Translations under genes and position numbers: made by a program
Notes under the pieces: generated by a model
Told to the model about the DNA's origin: nothing
The model's input: the letters and a program-made list of their open reading frames with translations, nothing else
Databases searched by the model: none
Source of the DNA: Clostridiaceae bacterium
GTDB lineage: Bacteria; Bacillota; Clostridia; Oscillospirales; Acutalibacteraceae
Assembly (NCBI GenBank): GCA_016292455.1
Contig: JAEDIL010000023.1
Location: 1-20,320, forward strand
Direction: 5' to 3'
DNA length: 20,320 nt
Shown: one piece after another, positions 13,763-20,320 of the stretch
Position numbering within the stretch: the stretch's first letter is position 1
Layout of the letters: each line of letters begins with the position of its first letter

Positions 13763-15109
13763 ATGAAATGCAGCTTTTGCGGAAAAGAGCTTGAACCGGG
13801 CTCGGGTTTCTGCCCGAACTGCGGAACCATGATGAGTGTTGATGAGGGTATGCCAGAGGAAAACGGAACTGTCATCAGCGGTCAAAAATATGAGCCCGAC
13901 AGGAATGACGTTTATTCAAGAGAGGTTGCGCCCGAAGAACCGTCAGGCGCCGAGCCTGTTGATGAGGACATCTCTGTTCCGGAATATGTTCCGTCATTCG
14001 GTGATGACGACCTTGAAACGAAGAACGCAAAAAAAGATATTGGCGACCCGTTCGGCGCTCTGCGCGAGGACGATGAACCCTACCGGAGTTCTTTTGATGA
14101 TGACGGCGACGACATGTATCTGAAACAGAGGAGCGGAAAAAAAGGCGGAGCGGCGATTGCTTTGCTTGCCGTTGCGCTCGTTGCAGTTCTTGCAGTCGGC
14201 GTAAACGTTCTTAGAAAGAACGGCAGCCTGCCCGCAATCGGAAAGACTACAACCGAAAATGTTTCCACAACCGTTGCAGATCCGGAAACCGAAAAACCGA
14301 CCGAAAAGACAACGGAGGATAAGACCGGAGAAACAAAAGAAACCAAGGAAACGAAAGAATCCAAGGAAACGAAAGAAACCGAAGAAACGACCGAAAAGGA
14401 AACAAAGAAAACTGAAAAGCAGGAGACCACCGGAACCACCGGGGTTGTTGAAACAACTGAGAAAAAAACCGAGGCTCCCACAACAAAACCGGCTTCAACA
14501 ACGGCTCCTTCAACCACAAAAGCACCGGTGGTAACGACTGTTCCCTCAACCACAAATGCGCCTTCAACAACACGCGTGCCTTCAACAACAAAAGTGCCTT
14601 CAACCACAAAGGCACCGACATCAAAGCCGTCAAAGCTTTACTCCTCGCCTCTGACTAAATATGTTTCGGTCAACGGAGTTGCGCTTCGCAAAGCTGCCTC
14701 CTCCTCAGCTTCAACAATTCTCTATCTTTCGGTAGGCAATGACATAAAGGTCTACGGAGAGGAAAGCGGCTTCTGCTACATATACAGCCCGCGCTACGGC
14801 GTTTACGGCTGGGTACCTGCAAAGTATCTTTCAAACAGCAGACCTGTTGCCGAAAGCGAATCAAAGGTTTCCGGCGTTGTTGCTCCGGATAATAAGTATT
14901 CCGCGGCGAAGAGCGCTACTGTTGCAACATACGACGGACTCAGACTCAGAAAAGGTCCGGGCACATCTTATGATGTAATCCGTATGATAGGCGGCGGCTA
15001 CCCGCTCAGAGTTCTCGGAACAAGCAGCAAAAATCCCGGCTGGGTTTATGTCAACGACATTACACACGGCGTTTCAGGCTGGGTTTCGGCAGAGTTTATA
15101 AAGTATTAA
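13763..15109 (+). CDS. Zinc-ribbon, single-span membrane protein with two extracellular SH3b domains
   Basis: This is a 448-aa protein with a modular layout. Residues 3-20 form a zinc ribbon (C3, C6, C17, C20); 22-127 is an acidic, probably disordered cytoplasmic stretch; 128-150 is one membrane helix. A Thr/Glu/Lys then Pro/Ser/Thr-rich linker (about 155-290), built of short repeats, looks like a wall-spanning stalk. Two bacterial SH3 domains follow at about 297-357 and 382-448, each with a VALRKAASSSAS- or LRLRKGPGTSYD-type core and a GWV ending. SH3b domains commonly bind peptidoglycan, so a wall-associated role is likely, but no catalytic domain is present. AGGGAG precedes the ATG at 13763; a TTG three codons upstream overlaps the SD. 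The glycoside hydrolase gene follows after 20 bases, probably in the same transcript. Confidence 0.85.
   Translation: MKCSFCGKELEPGSGFCPNCGTMMSVDEGMPEENGTVISGQKYEPDRNDVYSREVAPEEPSGAEPVDEDISVPEYVPSFGDDDLETKNAKKDIGDPFGALREDDEPYRSSFDDDGDDMYLKQRSGKKGGAAIALLAVALVAVLAVGVNVLRKNGSLPAIGKTTTENVSTTVADPETEKPTEKTTEDKTGETKETKETKESKETKETEETTEKETKKTEKQETTGTTGVVETTEKKTEAPTTKPASTTAPSTTKAPVVTTVPSTTNAPSTTRVPSTTKVPSTTKAPTSKPSKLYSSPLTKYVSVNGVALRKAASSSASTILYLSVGNDIKVYGEESGFCYIYSPRYGVYGWVPAKYLSNSRPVAESESKVSGVVAPDNKYSAAKSATVATYDGLRLRKGPGTSYDVIRMIGGGYPLRVLGTSSKNPGWVYVNDITHGVSGWVSAEFIKY
14330..14389 (+). repeat. Glu-Thr-Lys codon repeat in the stalk region
   Basis: Near-identical 9-base units (GAA-AC[AGC]-AA[AG]) repeat about seven times, encoding ETKETKESKETKETEET-like sequence. 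It is an in-frame low-complexity stretch of the zinc-ribbon/SH3b protein and a likely site of length variation between strains. Confidence 0.8.
14507..14614 (+). repeat. 18-bp tandem repeat encoding PSTT[KRN][AV]
   Basis: Four adjacent 18-base units (14543-14614) plus a diverged first copy at 14507 encode PSTTNA, PSTTRV, PSTTKV and PSTTKA. The unit resembles Pro/Thr-rich wall-spanning linkers of Gram-positive surface proteins. Units keep frame, so copy changes would only alter stalk length. Confidence 0.85.
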
Positions 15110-15129
15110 AAAGGAAGAGGAGAAAATAA

Positions 15130-16893
15130 ATGATAACATTGAAAACACGCTGGACAGAAGAAGCAATGTGCGAAAATCCGCATCAGGAATATCCCCGTCC
15201 GCAGATGGTGAGAGAAAATTGGCTCAACCTCAACGGAATGTTTGATTATGCAATTACCGGTGCTGATGCTGAATGGATTGATGAGGCTGACGGAGAAATC
15301 CGCGTTCCGTTTGCGATTGAAAGCAGTCTTTCGGGCGTATGCAAACGAATCAATAAGTCACAGCTTCTCTGGTACAGAAAAAGCTTTACTCTTCCCGATT
15401 CTTTCAAGGGCAAAAAAACGCTTTTGCATTTCGGCGCGGTTGACTGGGAGTGCAAGGTTTTTGTAAACAAAAAACTTGCCGTTTCACATCTCGGCGGATA
15501 TTGTCCGTTCTCGGCAGACATTACCGAATTGCTTAACGACGGCGAAAACGAGCTGGTTGTTCGTGTGTATGATCCGACAGATGACGGCTGGCAGAACCGC
15601 GGAAAGCAGGCGAGCGAGTCCCACGGCTTCTGGTATACCTCAACCTCGGGAATATGGCAGACAGTCTGGCTTGAAGCTGTTCCCGAAAACTACATTGAAG
15701 GCTATAAGCTTACACCGGATATTGACGCAGGCGTTTTGAATATTGAAACATTCCTTGTCGGCGAGGGCGAGCTTTCAATCAGGGTTCTCGACGGCGAAAC
15801 GGTTGTTGCCGAAAAAGCGCTCGGAGCAAATGACAGCGTTGAGATTGCCGACACGAAGCTCTGGTCACCGGAAAGCCCGTTCCTTTATGACTTTGTTCTC
15901 ACGTTGAAGAACGGAGACAGCGTTGACTCGGTCAGAGGCTATTTCGGCATGAGGAAGTTCAGCATCGGTCAGCATGACGGCTACGCAAGACTGTTCCTCA
16001 ACAACAAGCCTTATTTCCAGAAAGGACTTCTTGACCAGGGCTATTGGAGTGACGGCGGCCTGACTCCTCCCTGTGACGAGGCGATTATCTATGACATTGA
16101 AACAATGAAGCGCCTTGGCTTCAATATGCTCAGAAAACACATAAAGGTTGAATCCGCGCGTTGGTATTATCATTGCGACAAGCTCGGAATGATAGTATGG
16201 CAGGATATGGTCAGCGGCGGAAAGGCGCTCAACGTTTTCCACGCAGGCGTTCTGCCGAACATTCAGGGCTTCATCAGTCCCGTTGTCTATTCAAGTCTTA
16301 AAGACAACAAGTATTCAATTTTCAACCGCGACAGAATCGAATGGAGAACTCAGTTTGAGGAGGAGCTGTTTGAAATGATTGACACTCTTTATAACTACCC
16401 GTCAATCGGCTGCTGGGTTCCGTTCAACGAGGGTTGGGGACAGTTCGACGCAAAGCGAATCGGTGATGCAATCAAGGCGAAAGACCCGACGAGGATTGTT
16501 GACCACGCAAGCGGCTGGTATGACCAGAAAGGCTGCGACCTTCGCAGTATCCACCGCTACATTCTTCCCGTCACTGCTCCGAAGTATGACGGCAGACCGT
16601 TTGTTCTCAGCGAATACGGCGGATACAGTCAGATTCTTGACGGCCATGTCTGGAACAAGAGCAAATCTTTCGGTTATCAGATGTACAGCAGCAAGGAAAG
16701 CCTGACCGCCGCTTACAGAAAGCTTCACGAAAAGCAGGTCATTCCGGCAATGAAAAAGGGACTTTCCGCAACCGTTTATACTCAGGTTTCCGACGTTGAG
16801 TTTGAAGTCAACGGAATGCTCACTTATGACCGCGAAATCGTTAAGCTTGACGAGAACGTTGTCAGAGAGATGAATGAAAAGCTGACCTTCTGA
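15130..16893 (+). CDS. Glycoside hydrolase family 2 protein
   Basis: This is a retaining beta-glycosidase of family GH2 (587 aa). The N-terminal jelly-roll sugar-binding domain spans about 25-180 (LLWYRKSFTLP, GYCPFSADITELL, SGIWQTVWLE), an Ig-like domain about 185-275, and a TIM barrel the remainder. The acid/base is E434 in PFNEGWGQFD, preceded by the conserved Asn; the nucleophile is E495 in VLSEYGGYS. There is no signal peptide, so it acts in the cytoplasm on imported oligosaccharides. The specificity (beta-galactosidase, beta-glucuronidase, beta-mannosidase or other) cannot be read; it is much shorter than LacZ, about the size of many gut-Firmicutes GH2 enzymes. GAGGAG lies 7 bases before the ATG. 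No transporter or regulator for its substrate is adjacent. A strong terminator follows. Confidence 0.93.
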   Translation: MITLKTRWTEEAMCENPHQEYPRPQMVRENWLNLNGMFDYAITGADAEWIDEADGEIRVPFAIESSLSGVCKRINKSQLLWYRKSFTLPDSFKGKKTLLHFGAVDWECKVFVNKKLAVSHLGGYCPFSADITELLNDGENELVVRVYDPTDDGWQNRGKQASESHGFWYTSTSGIWQTVWLEAVPENYIEGYKLTPDIDAGVLNIETFLVGEGELSIRVLDGETVVAEKALGANDSVEIADTKLWSPESPFLYDFVLTLKNGDSVDSVRGYFGMRKFSIGQHDGYARLFLNNKPYFQKGLLDQGYWSDGGLTPPCDEAIIYDIETMKRLGFNMLRKHIKVESARWYYHCDKLGMIVWQDMVSGGKALNVFHAGVLPNIQGFISPVVYSSLKDNKYSIFNRDRIEWRTQFEEELFEMIDTLYNYPSIGCWVPFNEGWGQFDAKRIGDAIKAKDPTRIVDHASGWYDQKGCDLRSIHRYILPVTAPKYDGRPFVLSEYGGYSQILDGHVWNKSKSFGYQMYSSKESLTAAYRKLHEKQVIPAMKKGLSATVYTQVSDVEFEVNGMLTYDREIVKLDENVVREMNEKLTF

Positions 16894-16913
16894 TTTAATA
16901 TTGTATGCAGTCG

Positions 16914-16949
16914 GGACTGTTCTGATTTATTTTCAGAGCAGTCCTTTTT
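16914..16949 (+). terminator. Intrinsic terminator after the GH2 gene
   Basis: A 12-bp stem (16914-16925 with 16933-16944, one G-U pair), loop TTTATTT, then five T residues. It separates the zinc-ribbon/GH2 transcript from the rpmH promoter. From here to 17047 I see no further structure except a doubtful 18-codon frame. Confidence 0.92.
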
Positions 16950-17047
16950 GCTGATTCAAAAAAGGTGAAAGCACAACGGATAGCAAGATGACCTAGAAGC
17001 GGAATATCAGGAGATTTCGATGAAAAGGGAAAAAAAGCACAAAATTG

Positions 17048-17077
17048 TTGACAGCAGTATACGTTTTGATATATAAT
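17048..17077 (+). promoter_or_regulatory. Consensus sigma-A promoter of the rpmH cluster
   Basis: TTGACA (17048-17053) and TATAAT (17072-17077) are both perfect, 18 bases apart, as expected for a highly expressed ribosomal protein gene. The leader would be about 83 bases; it contains a small 7-bp hairpin (17121-17127 with 17131-17137) before a full-length SD. Confidence 0.88.
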
Positions 17078-17166
17078 ACCTAAATGCAGGTCTGTGACTT
17101 GTACCTTTTACATCACCAAAAACGGTCTTTGACTGTTGTATTACACACAAAAAGGAGGTATATCAG

Positions 17167-17301
17167 ATGAAAAGGACTTATCAACCCAAAAAGCGCCACA
17201 GAAAGATGGAGCACGGCTTCAGAAAAAGAATGTCAACAAGAAACGGCCGTAAGGTTCTTGCCCGCAGACGTTCAAAGGGTCGCAAGCAGCTCACCTATTA
17301 A
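17167..17301 (+). CDS. rpmH: 50S ribosomal protein L34
   Basis: L34 is a 44-residue, very basic protein of the large ribosomal subunit. The whole family pattern is visible: MKRTYQPKKRHRKMEHGFRK at the start and RNGRKVLARRRSKGRKQL at the end. The SD AAAGGAGGT (17151-17159) is unusually complete and sits 7 bases from the ATG, fitting high expression. As in most bacteria it is followed by rnpA, here after 40 bases. In many Firmicutes dnaA lies just upstream in the opposite direction; here a GH2 gene in the same direction takes that place. Confidence 0.98.
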   Translation: MKRTYQPKKRHRKMEHGFRKRMSTRNGRKVLARRRSKGRKQLTY

Positions 17302-17341
17302 GTTGGGCGCCGGCGTTGATTGCGATTGGAGCTGATTTTTT

Positions 17342-17692
17342 TTGCAAAGCTATGTCTCTTTAAATCTCAACAAGGATTTTCAGCGCCTTTATCACCGCGG
17401 AAAATCCTGCGCACAGCCCGTTCTGGTTGTCTATGCGATGAAAAACCGCAATGGCTTTTGCCGTATGGGAATCACGACAGGCAAAAAAATCGGCAACGCA
17501 GTTGAACGTAACCGCTCCCGTAGGATTATCAGAGCCGCTTTTCAGTCTGTTTTAAAATCCGGTTGCATTAAAGGCAGTTGGGACTTTGTTTTTGTTGCAA
17601 GGACCAAAACAAAGTTTCAGAAGAGTACCCGTATCGAAAAGGCGATGATTGCCGCGTTTGAACAGCTCGGCGTTTCGGAGGCTTCATCATGA
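17342..17692 (+). CDS. rnpA: Ribonuclease P protein component
   Basis: RnpA (116 aa) is the protein cofactor of RNase P, which matures tRNA 5' ends. SLNLNKDFQRLYHRGKS is the usual N-terminal segment and ERNRSRRIIR (residues 55-64) is the RNA-binding RNR motif. The start is a TTG at 17342: an in-frame TGA at 17333 rules out anything farther upstream, no in-frame ATG lies near, and GGAG stands 10 bases before it. The start follows a run of eight T's, so an indel there would change the start region. It overlaps yidD by four bases. Confidence 0.93.
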   Translation: MQSYVSLNLNKDFQRLYHRGKSCAQPVLVVYAMKNRNGFCRMGITTGKKIGNAVERNRSRRIIRAAFQSVLKSGCIKGSWDFVFVARTKTKFQKSTRIEKAMIAAFEQLGVSEASS

Positions 17693-17925
17693 AAAAGCTT
17701 CTTCTTTCTTTGATACGATTTTACCGCAGGCATGTTTCGCCTCATCTGCCCCCGATGTGCCGCTATTATCCGACTTGCTCGTGCTATGCAATTGAAGCAA
17801 TTGAAACGCACGGCGCTTTCAAGGGCTTTTTGCTTGCACTTTGGCGCGTTCTTCGCTGCAATCCTCTTTCGCGCGGCGGCTATGACCCTGTTCCGCCCCC
17901 TCGTGAAAAGAAGGACAAGCATTGA
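17689..17925 (+). CDS. yidD: Membrane protein insertion efficiency factor YidD
   Basis: YidD (78 aa) is a small membrane-associated protein that assists YidC-dependent insertion. The opening LIRFYRRHVSPHLPPMCRYY, the three cysteines C24, C30 and C32 in CRYYPTCSCYA, and the closing CNPLSRGGYDPVP are diagnostic. Length is standard. The ATGA overlap with rnpA shows coupled translation, and yidC follows after 56 bases, the conserved order in this cluster. Confidence 0.96.
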   Translation: MKKLLLSLIRFYRRHVSPHLPPMCRYYPTCSCYAIEAIETHGAFKGFLLALWRVLRCNPLSRGGYDPVPPPREKKDKH

Positions 17926-17981
17926 AAACGGCTTTTTCCGGCTCTTAAAGTCAGACGGACTAATTTTACGGAGGACACAAA

Positions 17982-18962
17982 ATGTTCAGTTTTCTTTACT
18001 CCATTTTCGGCTTCCTGTTCCGGATTCTCTATCAGTTCATCAATAACTACGGTCTTGCTCTGCTTATTTTTACGCTGTTTTTCCGCGTGATTCTTTTGCC
18101 GACCAATATTCATCAGCAAAAGAGCGTTGCAAAGACTGTCAGACTTCAGCCGAGACTCAAGAGAATCAGAGAAAAGTATCAGGACTATTCGCCCGCCGAA
18201 AGAAACCAGAAAATTCAGGAAGAAACCAACGAACTCTATCAGCGCGAGGGCTATAACGCCATGAGCGGCAGTTGTATGCCGTTGCTTTTCCAGCTCCCCA
18301 TTCTCTGGGGTCTTTACGGCGTTGTCCGCGAGCCGCTGAAATATGTTCTTGAAATTCCGACGGAGTTTGTCAACGCGCTCAGCTCAGTCGCCAAGACCAC
18401 GCTTGGCCTGACCGGAAACAGCGCAGCCTATGCGGAATCCGCAGCAATTGCGAATCTTGATGCGCTCATTATGAAGATTCCTGCAACCGCGGCAAAGTAT
18501 CCGGATGCGATTGAAAGAATCAGAAACTTTGATTTCACGGTTTTCGGCGTTGACCTCGGAGCAATTCCTCAGTTTTCAACCCTTAAATCACTCGGCTCTG
18601 CATCGACCGAAGCAAAAGTTTTACTTCTCATACCTCTTTTATCTTTTGCAACGTCAATGCTCACAAGTGTTCTGACTCAGGTCAGACAAAAGAAAAACAA
18701 TCCCGGTGCAATGGAAAATGCGCAGATGATGGGCTGCATGATGCTCATGACTCCGCTCATGTCTTTGTGGTTCACATTCCAGTTCCCGGCAGGAATGGGT
18801 ATGTACTGGATTCTTTCCAACGTTCTTGCTTTCTTCCAGACGCTTATTCTCGGCAAAATCTATGCTCCGAGAAAGACTGTTGCAAAGCTGATGGTTGACG
18901 AGACCATATACAGACGTTCCTACGAAAAAACAAAAACTCCCGTTAGTGCATCGGAAGATTAA
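17982..18962 (+). CDS. yidC: YidC/Oxa1 family membrane protein insertase
   Basis: YidC (326 aa) inserts and folds membrane proteins, alone or with SecYEG; the V-ATPase K subunit would be a plausible client, given known c-subunit insertion by YidC. The first core helix carries the groove arginine R35 in LLIFTLFFRVILLP, followed by the cytoplasmic coiled region (about 45-90) and MPLLFQLPILWGLYGVV. A longer extracytoplasmic stretch (about 125-205) precedes the last three helices, which include FPAGMGMYWILSNVLAFFQ. There is no lipobox, unlike Bacillus SpoIIIJ. GGAGG lies about 8 bases before the ATG. A charged C-terminal tail is present. Confidence 0.96.
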   Translation: MFSFLYSIFGFLFRILYQFINNYGLALLIFTLFFRVILLPTNIHQQKSVAKTVRLQPRLKRIREKYQDYSPAERNQKIQEETNELYQREGYNAMSGSCMPLLFQLPILWGLYGVVREPLKYVLEIPTEFVNALSSVAKTTLGLTGNSAAYAESAAIANLDALIMKIPATAAKYPDAIERIRNFDFTVFGVDLGAIPQFSTLKSLGSASTEAKVLLLIPLLSFATSMLTSVLTQVRQKKNNPGAMENAQMMGCMMLMTPLMSLWFTFQFPAGMGMYWILSNVLAFFQTLILGKIYAPRKTVAKLMVDETIYRRSYEKTKTPVSASED

Positions 18963-18999
18963 AACACGATTATTATCCTAATACACGGTGGTGATAAAC

Positions 19000-20019
19000 A
19001 TGATTCACGAAGCAAAAGGACAGGGTTCAACAGTTGAAGAAGCAATTGCAAATGCCCGTGCAGCGCTGAACGCTCCGGCTGACGCCGAAGTTCACTCAGA
19101 GGTCATCACGTATCCGCAGAAGAAAGTGCTCGGTCTTTTCGGCGGCAAAAAAGCGGAAGCCAGAGCTTTTTATGAAACGGCCGATGAAGCGCCGAAGCCG
19201 GCAGAAAAGGCTGCACCGAAGAAAAGGGAAGCTCCCGTAAAGTCTGCCGCAGCCGGCGCACCTGCTGCAAAACCGGTGAAAAGGGCGGTTGAGGTGAAAG
19301 CCGAACCTGCTGCCGCACCCGCCGAACCTGAAAAGCAGGAAAGGCGCGAGGAAATTTCCCTTGACGGAAAACCCGGCGCAAAGGCAGCTGCCGAATACCT
19401 TGTCAAGGTTATCAGGGGAATGGGCGTTGAAAATGTCGACGTCAAGGCATATCTTCTTGACGAAAATGAAATTCTTCTCGAACTTGATTGCGCTGACGAT
19501 TACGGAATTGTTATCGGCAGACGCGGCGAAACCCTTGATTCCGTTCAGTATCTTGCCCGCCTTGTTGCCGGCAAGAGCAAGAGTGAAAACGAATACTCAA
19601 GAATTTCCGTCAATGTCGGCAATTACCGCGAAAAAAGGAAGGCTGCCCTTTGCGCGCTTGCAAAGAAGAACGCACAGAAGGTTCTTAAATACGGCAGAAA
19701 CTTTACTTTTGAGCCGATGAATCCCTATGAGCGCCGCATTATTCACACGGCAATCCAGGAGGTTGAGGGCGTAACGTCCTATTCCGTTGGTTCCGACCTT
19801 GGCAGAAGAGTTGTAATCAGCCTTGAAGAAGGAGTAAAGCCCACTCATCCTTCAAAGGGCGGTTACGGCAGAGGCCCGCGCGCAGGACATGGCGGTTCGA
19901 GAGGCGGCAGACGCCCCTCAGGAGCAAGAAACAGTGCTCCGAAGTCTGATGCTCCGCAGAGAGCGCCCAAGACAGACGCAGGCGCAGAAGGCTTCTCGCT
20001 TTACGGAAAACTCAACTGA
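19000..20019 (+). CDS. jag: Jag/KhpB RNA-binding protein (Jag-N, KH, R3H) with RG-rich tail
   Basis: This is the 339-aa RNA-binding protein known as Jag, SpoIIIJ-associated protein or KhpB, encoded after yidC in Firmicutes. Residues 1-55 are the Jag-N domain (GSTVEEAIANARAAL, KKVLGLFGGKKAEA). Residues 60-115 are an Ala/Pro/Lys/Glu linker; about 125-200 a KH domain with the GRRG loop at 173-176; about 205-270 an R3H domain with R245 and H249 in YERRIIHTA. The tail from about 275 is Gly/Arg-rich (GRGPRAG, GSRGGRR) and disordered, suggesting extra RNA binding. I use the ATG at 19000, just after GGTGGTGA; GTG codons at 18988 and 18991 are the SD itself. A terminator follows. Confidence 0.94.
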   Translation: MIHEAKGQGSTVEEAIANARAALNAPADAEVHSEVITYPQKKVLGLFGGKKAEARAFYETADEAPKPAEKAAPKKREAPVKSAAAGAPAAKPVKRAVEVKAEPAAAPAEPEKQERREEISLDGKPGAKAAAEYLVKVIRGMGVENVDVKAYLLDENEILLELDCADDYGIVIGRRGETLDSVQYLARLVAGKSKSENEYSRISVNVGNYREKRKAALCALAKKNAQKVLKYGRNFTFEPMNPYERRIIHTAIQEVEGVTSYSVGSDLGRRVVISLEEGVKPTHPSKGGYGRGPRAGHGGSRGGRRPSGARNSAPKSDAPQRAPKTDAGAEGFSLYGKLN

Positions 20020-20026
20020 ATCATTT

Positions 20027-20060
20027 AAAGCCTGTGAGTTGAAAGCTTGCAGGCTTTTTT
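20027..20060 (+). terminator. Intrinsic terminator after jag
   Basis: AAAGCCTGTGAG (20027-20038) pairs with CTTGCAGGCTTT (20046-20057), 12 bp with two G-U pairs, loop TTGAAAG, ending in six T's. It ends the rpmH-jag transcript eight bases after the stop codon. Confidence 0.88.
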
Positions 20061-20061
20061 G

Positions 20062-20089
20062 TCCGGTAAAGCATGTTTTTTTTACCGGA
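20062..20089 (+). repeat. Perfect 9-bp inverted repeat beyond the jag terminator
   Basis: TCCGGTAAA (20062-20070) and TTTACCGGA (20081-20089) flank a 10-base loop. No T tract follows, so it is not a classic terminator. It could be a back-up RNA structure protecting 3' ends or a protein site. Confidence 0.6.
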
Positions 20090-20320
20090 AGAGATTTAAT
20101 ATTTAAACAGACGGCATCAGTGATGTTTTTCAGAAAACCCTATTGTGTCCCGTATCTCGTCTGTGTATTCCGGTCAAAACACTAATGAAATAGTTTAGGC
20201 ACACATATAGCTTCCGAAGCAGGAGACGTTCCACAATATACCATATCTAGTGCACAAAAGAGGTCGGCACACAAACACACCCGGGGAAGTGTACAAAAGG
20301 TAAGAAAGGGAACGAAAAAA
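20090..20320 (+). other. Non-coding stretch at the right edge
   Basis: I find no convincing gene here. Two short motifs recur: AGTG[CT]ACAAAAG at 20249 and 20288, and GGCACACA at 20199 and 20266. The last bases (AAAGGGAACGAAAAAA) could be the SD of a gene starting just outside the window; mnmE commonly follows jag in Firmicutes, but nothing seen here shows that. Confidence 0.4.

Noticed and set aside
14330..14614. CRISPR-like repetition
   Set aside because: Units are 9 and 18 bases, adjacent without spacers, and keep the reading frame of a surface protein.
14080..14633. Long Val/Phe- and Leu-rich antisense frames and a Lys/Pro/Arg-rich same-strand frame in the stalk region
   Set aside because: They are produced by reading the Thr/Glu/Lys and PSTT repeats in other frames; composition is repetitive and no SD is present.
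17020..17076. Possible 18-residue Lys-rich peptide (starting MKREKKHKIV) with AGGAG upstream
   Set aside because: It overlaps both hexamers of the perfect rpmH promoter, has no recognisable family and no promoter of its own after the GH2 terminator.
16950..17166. Chromosomal origin upstream of rpmH
   Set aside because: No DnaA box within one mismatch; TTACACACA at 17141 differs at two positions, and dnaA is not adjacent.

Overview
The window looks like chromosomal DNA from a gut- or rumen-type member of the Clostridia (Ruminococcaceae/Oscillospiraceae-like Firmicutes). The support is strong purine-rich Shine-Dalgarno (SD) sequences, a V-type ATPase operon, the sporulation pair spmA-spmB, the Firmicutes-type cluster rpmH-rnpA-yidD-yidC-jag, sigma-A promoters and many intrinsic terminators. 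The genus is an inference from style, not from a marker gene.

Layout. (1) 68-1120, minus strand: a FkbM-family methyltransferase transcribed divergently from the next operon; both promoters can be read in 1161-1319. (2) 1347-9973: a complete nine-gene V-type ATPase operon in the order peripheral stalk G/H, C(d), I(a), K(c), F, E, A, B, D. It encodes the V1 motor (A, B, D, F), the stalks (E, G/H), the rotor adaptor (C) and the membrane sector (I, K). The K subunit is unusual: two extra N-terminal hydrophobic segments and an Ala/Glu/Ser linker precede a normal c-type hairpin. (3) 10004-12332: two envelope proteins built from the same roughly 95-residue beta-rich domain (one copy in a lipoprotein, three in a membrane-anchored protein). 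The second is translationally coupled to a YbaK/PrdX-type aminoacyl-tRNA deacylase. A strong terminator follows. (4) 12333-13444: spmA-spmB, probably served by a sigma-E-like promoter lying inside the preceding terminator. (5) 13445-16949: a consensus promoter, a 167-bp MITE-like element inserted at its expected start point, a zinc-ribbon/transmembrane/SH3b protein, a family 2 glycoside hydrolase and a terminator. (6) 17048-20060: a consensus promoter, then rpmH (ribosomal protein L34), rnpA (RNase P protein), yidD, yidC (membrane insertase) and jag/khpB (RNA-binding KH-R3H protein), ending in a terminator. The last 260 bases are non-coding; the next gene probably starts just beyond the window.

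Most of the content is conserved core biology. I see no CRISPR array, phage, toxin-antitoxin or defence system. The points most worth following are the MITE at the promoter, the sigma-E-like promoter inside a terminator, the extended K subunit, the paired 5'-terminal hairpins of the paralogous envelope genes, and the rpmH cluster being unlinked from dnaA.
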